Of a stretch of 64,000 bases of DNA, positions 23,209-35,074 are shown piece by piece. Made by a program: the position numbers and the translations under genes. Position 1 is the stretch's first letter; each line of letters begins with the position of its first letter. Below the pieces are notes generated by a model. The model was not told the DNA's origin. It made no database searches and saw only the letters and a list, made by a program, of their open reading frames with translations. Origin of the DNA: Owenia fusiformis (lineage: Eukaryota > Annelida > Polychaeta > Sabellida > Oweniidae); contig CAIIXF020000001.1 of assembly GCA_903813345.2 (NCBI GenBank), forward strand, positions 498,001-562,000. Direction: 5' to 3'.

Positions 23209-23268
23209 TGACGTGACACGTTTAATATGACGTGACACGTATAATATGACGTGACATGTATGATATGA
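23209..23268. repeat. 19-bp tandem with TGACGTGAC core (3-4 copies)
   Basis: TATGACGTGACACGT-type units repeat at 19-bp spacing (near 23209, 23228, 23247 and a partial at 23266). TGACGT is the half-site core of CREB/ATF binding elements, so the array presents several near-CRE sites. No adjacent gene is recognised, and the site identification rests on consensus alone. Confidence 0.75.
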
Positions 23269-23321
23269 CGGCTTTTATGTTGGGAAAGCCAGTTAGAGAA
23301 GCATCCGAAAAAGTTATCTAC

Positions 23322-23390
23322 GTTATCTGAAGTGGTTAAGGCAATTATCTCTCCTCAAAACACAGGTTGTCGGATTCTGATTTAGACATA
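23322..23390 (+). pseudogene. Possible Ser/Leu-type tRNA-like SINE head
   Basis: AGTGGTTAAGGC followed by a TCTCCTC and ACACAGGTTGT segment matches the layout of Ser/Leu tRNA-derived SINEs. The expected B box (GGTTCGANTCC) is reduced to GGATTCTGATT, so promoter function is doubtful. No tail identified. Confidence 0.35.
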
Positions 23391-24131
23391 CGCTGAGATG
23401 ATACGGATTAAACGGCATGGCGAAATATCAACCTAGATTGGAGCGTTTAAGACAAAAATATAACTGTAAATGTTGGCATATTAGCAATGAAGGGTAGATG
23501 ATTTTATACCTTCACTCTATCTACATGGGGCATAGTGGAGTGTTGATAGAATCATGTTTCTCGCACCAGATTGCCTCCACATTCTAAACTAATAACGTAC
23601 ATATTGAATGGTGAGTCACTTGCTACGGTTCAGCTATGCACTGTGAAATTGAATTAAGAAGTTTTTATTATTTCACCATGGAGTATTTGTTAAGTGGGGA
23701 AAGTGTTGATAATCCGGTATTTATGCTAATTGGTTCAAGATTTCCGTCATGGACTATGCTTATAGAATAATAACTTTATGTATTAGGTTTAACCTAAATG
23801 TGATCCCATGGTTCACATGACCAAGATTAAGCTAATGGTGTCATCGTCATTTAAGCTTTCCTGATCGGTAACGCCTGCTCATTAAGTGTTTTTTAAGGGC
23901 TTCTTACACCGCTCTCCATAGTTTGAAAACCCATTTTCTCTAATTCTAACACATATTCAGTGTATGCGTAAGTGCAAACGGGACTGTACCAAAAGTGGAA
24001 ACAGAACACAGCGACAAAAGAAAACATATAGGATTACCTGAACTATCCAAAATCAAAACCCCTCACCCACCATTTAAGTACCAACATCGATCTGAGACCA
24101 AAACACCAAGGGACATTTCATTCATAATGAA
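23390..24131. other. Unassigned intergenic DNA
   Basis: No ORF, RNA gene or repeat recognised. Confidence 0.45.
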
Positions 24132-25618
24132 GTCATTACAATAGTCAATACCCATGACATCAAGAATAGTTGCAGTAGATACTAGTATTCATTGCAATAG
24201 TTAATACCCATGGCATCAAGAATAGTTGCAGAAGATACTAGTTTAGTTATTGCAATAGTCAATACCCATGACATCAAGAATAGTTGCAGTAGATACTAGT
24301 ATTCATTGCAATAGTCAATACCCATGGTATCAAGAATAGTTGCAGAAGATACTAGTTTAGTTATTGCAATAGTCAATACCCATGACATCAAGAATAGTTG
24401 CAGTAGATACTAGTATTCATTGCAATAGTCAATACCCATGGTATCAATAATAGTTGCAAAAGATACTAGTTTAGTTATTGCAATAGTCAATACCCATGAC
24501 ATCAAGAATAGTTGCAGTAGATACTAGTATTCATTGCAATAGTCAATACCCATGGCATCAACAATAGTGGCAGTAGATACTTGTAGCCATTGCAGTAGTC
24601 AATACCCATGGCATCAAGAATAGTTGCAGTAAATACTAGTATTCATTGCAATAGTCAATACCCATGGCATCAACAATAGTGGCAGTAGATACTTGTAGCC
24701 ATTGCAATAGTCAATACCCATGGCATCAAGAATAGTTGCAGTAGATACTAGTATTCGTTGCAATAGTCAATACCCATGGCATCAAGAATAGTTGCAGTAG
24801 ATACTAGTATTCGTTGCAATAGTCAATACCCATGACATCAAGAATAGTTGCAGTAGATACTAGTTTAGTTATTGCAATAGTCAATACCCATGACATCAAG
24901 AATAGTTGCAGTAGATACTAGTAGTTAATGCAATAGACAATACCCATGACATCAACAATAGTGGCAGTAGATACTTGTAGTCATTGCAATAGTCAATACC
25001 ACTGGCATCAAGAATAGTTGCAGTAGATACTGTCATTGCAAAGGTCAATACCCATGACATTTAGAATATTTACAGTAGATACTGGTAGTCACTGGAATAG
25101 TCTATACCCATGACATCAAGAATAGTTGCAGTAGATAATAGTAGTCACTGGAATAGTCTATACCCATGACAACGAGAATAGTTGCAGTAGATACTATAAG
25201 TTATTGCAATAGTCAATACCCATGACATCAAGAATAGTTGCAGTAGATACCATTAGTCATTGCAAAAGTCAATACCCATGACATCAAGAATAGTTACAGT
25301 AGATACTAGTAGTCACTGGAATAGTCTATACCCATGACATCAAGAATAGTTGCAGTAGATACTATCTAGTAGTCACTGGAATAGTCTATGCCCATGACAT
25401 CAAGAATAGTTCCAGTAGATACTAGTAGTCATTGCAAAAGTCAATACCCATGACATCAAGAATAGTTGCAGTAGATACTATCTAGTAGTCACTGGAATAG
25501 TCTATGCCCATGACATCAAGAATAGTTCCAGTAGATACTAGTAGTCATTGCAAAAGTCAATACCCATGACATTAAAAATAGTTGCAGTAGATACTAGTAG
25601 TTATTGCAATAGTCAATA
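24132..25618. repeat. 56-bp minisatellite (~26 copies) with dimeric order
   Basis: The unit is ATTGCAATAGTCAATACCCA, TGACATCAAGAATAGTTGCA, GTAGATACTAGTATTC; length ranges 51-60 by changes between the TACTAGT and ATTGCAA blocks. In 24,190-24,560 two forms alternate (a TAGTATTCATTGC form and a TAGTTTAGTTATTGC form), a dimeric higher-order repeat. Toward the right, a TAGTCACTGGAATAGTCTAT variant spreads and a TATCTAG insertion is shared by two units. Confidence 0.96.
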
Positions 25619-25619
25619 A

Positions 25620-27105
25620 TTGTTTACAAAATAGTTAGACAAATCAATATCTATAAGAACATATGATTTGTTGTCTATATTGCCCTTAAACCAACTTACA
25701 GTTCAAAATAAGTCATAGTGACCATTTCTGTAAAGCACATACATGGCTACTTTATGGTATTTATACGCTCCCGAGGTTAAAGAGTTAATAGTTTTTTTGC
25801 ACGCAACTGTTGCATCACATGTATTCCACATTAGTTAAATTAAAAGTGAAGATTCTATTAGCAACACGTTTGAAGCCGAATGACTTGTTTACGGTACGTG
25901 GATATAATATATGAGCCTGGCCATAGGAAAACCGGTCTTATCACAAAAATTAAAATTGTGCTACAGAGCCAAAAATGTGCCCAGGATTAAGAGGAAAATG
26001 TGCTAAATTCAGATCCGACTTTTTGGGTCTATATATGCAAGGAATATAACTTATATTATATTATATATTGTATGTTAAACATGGAACTTATACGTACCAG
26101 TATGAAATATTGTAAAACATCTAAAACATTTGAAATAAAGTGAATTGAATTGAAAAAATATCAGAGCTGCGCAATGAGACCTCATGTCTATTGATTTGGT
26201 TCATTGTTCTCTGTATCCAAAATCAATTCTGTCCTAAATTTTAGTTTTGAAGGATTAACTATGCCTTTCAGTGCAAGCAATAAGGTTACTATTGAAAACC
26301 GTTTCAAGGTGAAAGAATGGTATTGAAGATGAATCATAAAGGAACAAATGACAAGAATTAAAGTCCTGTAATTATAAATAGACTTATGTGCAAGAATGCA
26401 TTACATCCAACACGCATGTAAGTACATGATAATTATGTCATGGGAGGCGATATCGTTGGAATTACGCAAAAGCATTTCAACTTGGAAAAACGACTTCTTT
26501 CAGACAGATATAAGTGACGTTTCCATTGATATTGGATATTTTGACATGCTGTGTTTTGTGTTTTATATTTATAGTTCGTCTATAAAATTTTTCAAAGAAT
26601 TAGGTTTATATATTGCTGATATATATTTGTCCAAAAGTGGAACATTTTTTTGGACACCACATATATGCCATTTTGTGATTGATTATATAATTGATTGCTA
26701 CTTTCCCTTCTGTACATGTGTGCAATGAACACACGCAGTGCTATCTAATTCGTACTCTAATCAGTATATAATTATGTTAATTAATTAATAATGAGCACAT
26801 CTCTCTAAAATAACAAAGAATTAGCTTTTTTGTTTTTCTAATTCGTCTTAGTTACTGTTTATTTCGAGTCAATGGGTGAGAAGAATGAAATGAATGATTT
26901 ATCTATGTTGCTTCTGTAAAACTTGCTGATGAGTCTCCTTAGGGGGAAATATGGTTATTAAGGAGGGTTATTTCCCTAATATCGCCATAGTAAATTGAGT
27001 GATTGAAGTTCTCAGAGAATTTCAAACGGATATGTAAATGTCAAACAGTGTCGGGGGCATCCTAATGTAATATCAAAGGTCAATGTTGAAACGTTACATG
27101 TATCA
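25620..27105. other. Unassigned intergenic DNA
   Basis: A 110-codon plus-strand ORF (26396-26728) lacks any motif I recognise and sits in AT-rich DNA where such a frame can occur by chance. No other feature seen. Confidence 0.45.
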
Positions 27106-27109
27106 AAAG

Positions 27110-28800
27110 GCGTCACTATCTTTTAGGGTTTTAGAGAATATTCGTCTCCTGGATAGGATCATCTAATGTTGCGGTTCGAGAGAATTATATTCTCCCGAAT
27201 AGCATCATCTTGTGTTGTGGTTCGAGTGATTTATAATCTTCCGAATAGCGTCATCTTGTGTTGTGGTTCGAGAGAATTATATTCTCCCGAATAACATCAT
27301 CTTGTGTTGTGGTTCGAGAGAATTATAATCTTCCGAATAGCGTCATCTTGTGTTGTGGTTCGAGAGTATTATAATCTCCCGAATAGCGTCATCTTGTGTT
27401 GTGGTTCGAGAGAATTATAATCTCCCGAATAGCATCATCTTGTGTTGTGGTTCGAGAGAATTATAATTCCCCGAATAGCGTCATCTTGTGTTGTGGTTCG
27501 AGAGAATTATTATAATCTCCCGAATAGCGTCATCTTGTGTTGTGGTTCGAGAGTATTATAATCTCCCAAATAGCGTCATCTTGTGTTGTGGTTCGAGAGA
27601 ATTATAGTCTCCTAAAAATCGTCATCTTGTGTTTTGCTTCGAGAGTATTATAATCTCCAAAAAAGCGTCATCTTGTCTTGTGGTTCCAGAGAATTATAAT
27701 CTCCCGAATAGCGTCATCTTTTGTTGTGGTTCGAGAGTATTATAATCTCCCGAATAGCGTCATCTTGTGTTGTGGTTCGAGAGAATCATAATCTCCCGAA
27801 TAGCGTCATCTTGTGTTTTGCTTCGAGAGTATTATAATTTCCCAAATAGCGTCATCTTGTCTTGCGGTTCGAGAGAATTATAATCTCCCGAATAGCGTCA
27901 TCTTTTGTTGTGGTTCGAGAGTATTATAATCTCCCGAATAGCGTCATCTTGTGTTGTGGTTCGAGAGAATTATAATCTCCCGAATAGCGTCATCTTGTGT
28001 TTTGCTTCGAGAGTATTATAATTTCCCGAATAGCGTCATCTTGTGTTTTGCTTCGAGAGAATCATAATCTCCCTGAATAGCGTCATCTTGTGTTGTGGTT
28101 CGAGAGAATTACAATCTCCCGAATAGCGTCATCTTGTGTTTTGCTTCGAGAGAATTATAATCTCCCTGAATAGCGTCATCTTGTGTTGTGGTTCGAGAGA
28201 ATTATAATCTCCCGAATAGCGTCATCTTTTGTTGTGGTTCGAGGGAAATATAATCTCCCGAATAGCGTCATCTTGTGTTGCGGTTCGAGAGAATTCTAAT
28301 CTCCCGAATAGCGTCATCTTTTGTTGTGGTTCGAGAGAATTATAATCTCTCGAATAGCGCCATCTTGTTGTGTGGTTCGAGAGAATTATAATCTCTCGAA
28401 TAGCGTCATCTTGTGCCGTGGTTCGGGAGCATTATAATCTCCCGAATTGCGTCATCTTATGTTGTGGTTAGAGAGAATTATAATCCCCCGAATAGCGTCA
28501 CCTTGTGTTGTGGTTCGAGAGAATTATAATCTACTGAATAGCGTCATCATGCTTTGTATTGGGGTTTAAGTACATAGTCGTTTCCTGTACAGCGTCATCT
28601 TGTTTTCGGGCTTGAAAGAATAATCGTCGTCTCCTGTATGGCGTCATCTTGTAGTTTGAGAGAACTATCATATCCATATGATAGCGTCGTCGTGTGTTGG
28701 GGTCTATGAGAGTAGTCTCCTGTCATTACCTTGTCGTTGGGTCTAAGCTAATAGAGTCGTCTCCTGCATAGCGTCATTCTGTTTCGGAGTTTCGGGGTTT
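27110..28800. repeat. 46-bp minisatellite with a hairpin in each unit
   Basis: About 31 good copies lie between 27,165 and 28,560, with degenerate, longer-spaced copies at both edges. The unit is CGTCATCTTGTGTTGTGGTT, CGAGAGAATTATAATCTCCC, GAATAG. The core from TTCGAGAGA to TCTCCCGAA is an almost perfect 25-nt palindrome, and some units (near 28,330-28,400) have the fully pairing CTCTCGAA form. The centre is homogeneous and the flanks decay, as expected for unequal exchange. A TTTTGCTTCGAGAG variant recurs at intervals. Confidence 0.96.
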
Positions 28801-30415
28801 AGTCGTTTCCTGTAATATGCCTTTTTGGTACAGCAGCCTTCGATATAATTCCAAATCTCACTGGTTTGATGAGTTATTTTCTGTGCCGTAAGTCGGTGTT
28901 TAACACATTATTGGATACAATCATCAACGAATTAAATAGCAACGTGTTTCATTCCGCCTTTGATGTTGTAAAATTCAATCACGTATTTTCCCAGCATATG
29001 CAGTTGTTCGGTTTTAAATTACTATCATTCGCTGGAAGACAAACTACGATATCTGAAATATTAACTGTCCTGGTAGTAGTAAATATAGATCTTGTAGCAT
29101 CTTCAAAATTAACCCAACGATAACCATTTTATTTAGTCGAATCATCCTCGAAAAAAATCATCCAAGAAACCATTAACTAAATCTAATACATCGCCATTAA
29201 ACTGTCATACGTAGCGCAATTTTTCATGATGCTAGATGATAAAAATGACAACGATCTTAAGCTTGATTATGACACTATGGAGCTTTTGGTTTAATGGCAT
29301 TTGAACTTGCAGATCCATGGCGTTCAGATAGTATTTGGGGAAATACACTCGTTGATCAAAGAAACATTTTTGAAAGAGTACTCCATCATAACTTCATGAC
29401 AGACACGGTGATTATTCGCTTGATTAATAGCGCCTAACTGTATGAGACCATAAAAGTGTTTACTCGAATGTTACGCATTGCATTAGAAGAAAGGAGGAGA
29501 ATCAAGATTAACTATTTATTTATTTATTAACGATTTATTAAGACCTGTCTAAATACAATATACATTGTTGATTTTAGTTGGTTTGCACCGAAAGATCTTT
29601 AATGAGCTTTAGTATTTTACAATTACATAATTTTGAATGGAATCAGCGACGATTCAAATAAAGAAGTTCATGATTTTAATTTGTTATTAGTTGAAGTGAA
29701 ATAGGCATGCAAATGTTATGTTTTAATTCAATCGGCTTCAGTGTCTAATATTCATTATCCCTAATGTCTGTCGGGGAGGGGGGGGGGGTAGGATTTTTGC
29801 ATGTTTTTGTATCTCCGTTATGATGGATACCCTTGAATTTATTTCATATTTCTGAATGTTCATACAAACTGTGGTAAAATAGAATTATGAGGATACCAAT
29901 TGCAAAATCTATTTTTTCATTCCTCCTACTCCATATTTTTCAATTCTACTAATGTCATATTCATGCTGTTGCTATGTGGTTGTTCGGCAAACTGACCAAA
30001 ACTATATCGAAATAATACCAAGTGAAGCGCCTTTATCTATTTTCTTACCAAACCACTGATTGATATTTGTTGTACATCTTGACATATAAATGGTAAAGGA
30101 TGGTGTCAAATTGTTGTGGAATAATGAACTTAGTTTCATTAAGGGAGGGGGTAAATGATGGTTTCATTGGCGAATAGTGTTGATATTTTCTAATATAAGT
30201 GACACATTTATCAAGATTTTAAAATTTCGTCAGATGAGGGGGTGGGGCCCAAACCATAACAAATTAACTTCGTTAATCTACAACTGTTGATTCTTGGACA
30301 CTATCCCTATGACAAAAACAAGTTAAATTGACGTCATATGCCCCATAATTCACAAGTGTAGTACAGTAACGTACGCGGTCAATACTATGATATCCCATGA
30401 TGCACACGTGGGATA
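28800..30415. other. Unassigned intergenic DNA
   Basis: Plus-strand ORF 28866-29123 (85 codons) shows no known motif. An ATTT run lies near 29,515, and a G run (GGGGAGGG followed by G, 29,773-29,788) is present. Nothing else recognised. Confidence 0.45.
29773..29788 (+). repeat. G-rich run interrupted by one A
   Basis: Four G, one A and eleven G. Potential quadruplex-forming run; length may be affected by sequencing. Confidence 0.8.
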
Positions 30416-30417
30416 CA

Positions 30418-30800
30418 CAGGCAAATTATATCAGACCCCGTACAAGTCCGTACGAAGCTCGTTGAGTCAATGGGCCCTGTACAACCTCGTACGGGCTTCG
30501 TTACGAGTCCCGTAATTTTCGAGCCTCGTAAGAGTTTGTGAAACATACATACATACATAGAAAGCCTGTAATAGATCGTAATTTTCGATCCCCGTACTTG
30601 ACCGTACGGTGCTCGTAACGAGCCTCGTAATAAATCGTAATTTTCGATCCCCGTACTTGCTCGCACGGTGCCTGTAACGAGGCCCGTAATAGCTCGTAAT
30701 TTTCGAGCCTTGTACTTGCCTGTACGATTCCCGTAACAAGGCCCATAATAGCTCGTAATTTTCGAGCACTGTACTTGCCCGTATGGGGCTCGTAACGACT
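30418..30800. repeat. 59-bp minisatellite (~6 copies)
   Basis: The block CGTAATTTTCGA occurs at 30512, 30577, 30636, 30694 and 30753, followed by GCCTCGTACTTGCCCGTACG and a CTCGTAACGAGGCC block. The unit is rich in CGTA and CGAG palindromes and in CpG compared with its surroundings. An ACAT microsatellite interrupts it at 30,544-30,558. Three overlapping minus-strand ORFs (93-124 codons) are reading frames of the repeat. Confidence 0.92.
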
Positions 30801-31320
30801 AGTTGAATTAGTTGTCAGTATTGAAGAGGGGCAGTTAATGTATTTTGGACTAGTTATTCGGAGTGTGGAAGGCATGTAATGTTTATACTAGTTATTGAAG
30901 TTATTTGTGGAAATAAGTGTCTTTAATGTGTTTTGGAATAGTCATTAGAAGTTTAGAAATCAGTTAATTAGAAATTGTTTCTTTTCACGGTGAATTTTGA
31001 TTGGGGATACTTCAGGTTCAATTTCCTTATAAATTGTGTACTCTTCAATGTTTTCTTTTTTGCTGCGTTTTGTAACAATTTTTGTCGCTTTCCGTAAGTT
31101 GGGATTCGCGCTTACATATTTATACAAAAACAATATTTATAATTCTGGTAGTCAAAGCATCGTACGGTTGTAGAACGCACTTTACAAAGATCATATAAAC
31201 ATCATAGAAAGTCTTATCTTTATTGGTTAATCCTTATAAAAAGAGGATATGAAGAATATCCTGGGTTGGTTTATTGAAATATCACCTGGTGATAATCTTC
31301 AATAATCTGAAGTAAACATA
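30801..31320. other. Unassigned intergenic DNA
   Basis: No ORF or repeat recognised between the minisatellite and the mariner element. Confidence 0.4.
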
Positions 31321-31322
31321 TA

Positions 31323-32562
31323 TCGGGTGTCCCAAAAAAACGTCCCGCTTTTTAAGCTCTTATAACTCTGCAAGATATAAACCAATTCATTTGAAATTTA
31401 TCAGGGAGTGAGACAAGGATATTATCTATAAGTTATTAAGAAATTAAATTAATCGGATGTACATTATGTGAGTATCGCCAAATACAAGATAGCATATCAA
31501 GAAATGTAATATCGGAGGACAACTCACTTATTTCACCTTATAATGTAGATTGATGAGCATCGCCAAATACAAAAGTTAAACAGCATAAGATAAAAAGTTG
31601 GTACAGCAAAAGATCGACAACTCACTCATATGTTAAAGGAAAAAGAAAAACAAGATGTCACAATTTATACGATGGTTCTTCAGCCGCAGATGTCAAGAAG
31701 ATCATTTTCACTGATGAGAAGGACTTTTCTTCTTAAGTGCCCAAAAATCGTCAAAATGATCGAGTGTATGGAAAGCGTAAATGTAAAATTCAGCCATCAG
31801 GTCTGTACCATGAAACTTCACTTTTTTCAAAAAGATAATGGTTTCTGCAGGAGTATCCTGGAAGGGGAAGATGGGCATTTATTTCATTAATACTGACAAA
31901 GCCAAAGTCAACAGCGATAGCTATATTAAGTTATTAGATGAAAATCTGCTACCTGATTGTAGGAGGATTTACCCTAGAAATGACTATGTGTTTCAACAAA
32001 ATGGGGCCCCTTCCCACACAAGTGGGGTAACCCAGGCGTATCTGGAGAGATCCACCCCAGCATTTATCAAAAAGGTTGAATGGCCTCCACAAAGTCCAAA
32101 CTGTAATCCAATGGATTACTCTGTTTAGATTCTTTAAATCTAAAAGTTTACAGTGGTATGAGGGATAAGTTTACAGAACAAATATTAAAAGAGAGAATAC
32201 GTGCGTCATGGCAGGAGATATCACAGGATGAAATCAAGAGCAGTATCTCTGTATGGAAGAAACGACTCCGTTTAGTTGTGAAGGAAGATGGAGGCCACAT
32301 TGAGCACAAGTTATTAGATAAGTGAGTTGTCGATCTTTAGCTGTACCAACTTTTTATCTTATGCTGTTTAAATTTTGTACTTGGCGATGCTCATCAATCT
32401 ACATTATAAGGTGAAATAATTGAGTTATCTGATTAGTTAAATATTTTAATTGCTTATAGATAATATCCTTATCTTACTCCCTGATAAATTTCAAAGAAAT
32501 TGGTTTATATCTATCAAAGTTATAAGAGCTCAAAAAGCGGGACGTTTTTTTGGGACACCCGA
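31323..32562 (+). mobile_element. Complete maT-like (DD37D) mariner element, inactive
   Basis: 1240 bp flanked by TA (31321-31322 and 32563-32564). Termini TCGGGTGTCCCAAAAAAACG and its inverse are followed by long inverted repeats with matching blocks (AAGCTCTTATAACT, GATAATATCCTTAT, GATTGATGAGCATCGCC, AAAAGTTGGTACAGC) out to about 31,620 and 32,325. The left repeat has extra sequence at about 31,435-31,515. Length and TA flanks fit the Tc1/mariner superfamily, and the transposase spacing points to the maT group. Confidence 0.9.
31690..32325 (+). pseudogene. maT-like DD37D transposase, broken
   Basis: Homology runs through three frames. KKIIFTDEKDF carries the first catalytic aspartate (31713-31715). 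A second frame gives VPKNRQNDRVYGKRK. A third (31838-32128) gives VSAGVSWKGKMGIYF, KVNSDSYIKLLDENLLPDC, YVFQQNGAPSHTS and WPPQSPNCNPMDYSV. The last frame, from 32147, ends KEDGGHIEHKLLDK before a stop at 32323. The second catalytic acid is asparagine (codon 32000-32002), and the third, in NPMD (32114-32116), lies 37 residues later, hence DD37D. Frameshifts, an early stop after the first motif and the lost catalytic acid make it inactive. The N-terminal helix-turn-helix region is missing: the left inverted repeat runs nearly up to the catalytic part. Confidence 0.85.
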
Positions 32563-32564
32563 TA

Positions 32565-33383
32565 TATCTGCCTTAGCAGTTCAAGTCCTGGCATGCTTCA
32601 ATGGTCATTCAGTATATGAACCAATGATTGAGGAGAAGGAGCAGGGATTATTAACTTATAAGATAAATGAGACGCAGGAGAAGTATTCCAATATGATTGC
32701 TCTTATGTGTTTGCTTAAATAATGTAATTTAGGTTCCTGGATGTGAAACGGCCAGATTTACTGATTTTAATCGCTATTATTATTGATATCAAATATTTGA
32801 TATTCTTGATTGTGTGATGATTCTGGCTCAAGTGACGCGCGTTGTATTTATTATGGATTCAAACGAGAGGACATCCCCTTAAGGCAATACACCCATCGAT
32901 TTCAAGATGATGTTAAAAGTAGAAGTATGAGTTATTTCTTAACCGTTGGGATACGATTTCGAAATAACCCAAGTGTAAGATCCAATTTGTTAGCTATGTC
33001 CTATCTACGAAAGTCCAATGGACCAATATCTCAGAAGCGTTATTTACCATTATCCAATGTAATTGGTTAATTCCCCGATTGATTTTCTCAAGAATGAAGA
33101 GTTGCATCAATAAATCAAACAAGCAAAATGTTTATAACTAGGCGCTAAAATTAGGGAATATATGGTGTTCGCGGATTAGCACAACAGCCATAATTCAAAA
33201 AATCGTCTGTCGGAATTAGTTTGAAGGTTTTATCAAATGTGTTCTGGAAGTATCAAATATTCCGTACAACATATAACGGCAATAGATGGTTTGGGTCACT
33301 GAACTTGTTACTAATATCTGCGTAATTTCACAGACGATTTACTAACAACTTTGCACTAGAATTCCTGCCTGAAAAAATGATGT
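32565..33383. other. Unassigned intergenic DNA
   Basis: Plus-strand ORFs 32450-32722 (partly inside the mariner terminus) and 32810-33070 have no motif I recognise. Confidence 0.4.
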
Positions 33384-35067
33384 TAATCTGGTTGTCTGAG
33401 AGTGAGAATGAACCGCAATTATCATATTACTTTGTATCAATCGAAATACTACAGAGCCTGTCATTGAGATGAGAAGGCACCCTAAGGCAAAATGAAAAGA
33501 ATCGAATCGAATTGAGTTATTTAAGGTTAAAGCCCTGGATTCAATGCAATGCGAAGCATCAATTTTAACCTGATAGAGTCGAATTGCTTTTTGTTTTTAA
33601 TCAATAGTTTTATATCATAAATACAATAATATAAAATGAATAGATGGGGTTGGGGCAGATCGCCTTTCGGCAAGTCATGTCCCCATATAATATTTTACAA
33701 CAGAAAGCATATAAGAGTTTCAAATATCTAAACTTGGACAAATATAAAATAAAATCTGTTGAATTTAAAAACTAAACAATAATTTTGTTGAAGGGATGGA
33801 GTTACTGCTGCTGATCATGGGGTAGGGGTGAGTAAAAGAGGGGTATCAGATGTATGCATGACTACAAGTTCCTGACTCAGTTTAAAGTTCTGATTGAAAA
33901 GAGGTTAAATTAGAACACGCCAAAATGAAATAAGTTGATTTCAGTCCTGCTGAGTTTTAATGATGATATGTCGAAACCGATAAGTTCTACTTTAAGGATA
34001 AATCGTCCATTTTTTCTGAGGGGACGGTTGAAAAAGATGTATTTAAAGGTTTCTGAAGAGCGACAAGTACAATATGGAGACACTAGGCTTACAGTTGGCC
34101 GATTTTCCGCATGATTGTGTATTAACCCATGAAAATATATTAATGAAATAAACCTATTGTTTAAAAAACAGTTGTCCAATTATTGGCATTTAATTATGAA
34201 ATAAGGTCGACCCTAGCTCTGTTTAGATATACTTCCTATCTTCGAGATAAGTTAAGTGAAATATACAGTTGCTGTGCCCAGGAACATTTAATTTTTTAAT
34301 AATTTTAACGAAAGCTTAGAAAGGCGAGGACCAAGATAAAGTTGGCACCTTGACAACCATTCAACGAATGACATACTTGGCAAAATTACACTCCAAAATC
34401 AATTCAATGATAATTGCTCACCATTACAGTAGTCTACAGGCGACGCATACGGTTTATCAAAATGAATGCTCTTTTTGACTATGCTCGATATTCAGTAAGA
34501 AAGGCGCGATCCCGGAAAAAATACTTAAGGGTACATAGCTTTAGATTGAGGTCAATGCTGCCTTTTTAGATAGCAATGCCAGGATATTTAAAATAGAGAA
34601 ATTTTTATTTCGACAATTTTTTCACAACTTTTACTTTTATTTGCGAATTTTCGGAATCTCCAATGTCATTCATCCAGCCACCAACCGACCCACCCATCAA
34701 TTGCTTATCAAGTAATCTAATCAAGAAAATCTAATGCCACAAGATGCAGCATCTTTAGAGTTATTGTTTTTATTGGTGTTTATCTTTTCGTCGGCGAATG
34801 GTTTTGGGGTATAGGTATATTCTGTACAGGCCAGATCCTTCAAGCTGTCACTTTCACTGTTCACAAGTTATATTGAAACGTAAGGATAAATTGCTTCGTT
34901 TATTTTTCATCAAGGAACTGACTTGTATTGTAATTTAAATAATAAGTGACAATAGCCAGGGGATATGAATTATTACACTATTGATGATCACGTCTCGATG
35001 GTGCTATTATAGCAACACTGAGCATTGCATTTATTTTGGGATCGTTTGAGGCTTCTTTTCAAAATTA
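33384..35067. repeat. 1.69-kb direct duplication, copy 1
   Basis: From TAATCTGGTTGTCTGAGAGT to GGCTTCTTTTCAAAATTATT, repeated at 35075-36758 with a 1691-bp offset. Only a handful of substitutions and small indels (for example an extra CTAATCA near 34,718) separate the copies, above 98 percent identity by eye. An identical 89-codon minus-strand frame (33910-34179) is kept in both copies, which is expected at this identity and is not evidence for a gene. Confidence 0.95.
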
Positions 35068-35074
35068 TTATTAT

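Noticed and set aside
26396-26728. 110-codon plus-strand ORF
   Set aside because: No recognisable motif, AT-rich composition and no paralogue in the window; compatible with chance.
30385-30875. Three overlapping minus-strand ORFs of 93-124 codons
   Set aside because: All three frames of the 59-bp repeat are open because of its composition; no single frame is favoured.
33910-34179. 89-codon minus-strand ORF identical at 35601-35870
   Set aside because: The conservation is explained by the recent 1.69-kb duplication. No domain is seen, and a neighbouring ORF in the same unit is disrupted in one copy.
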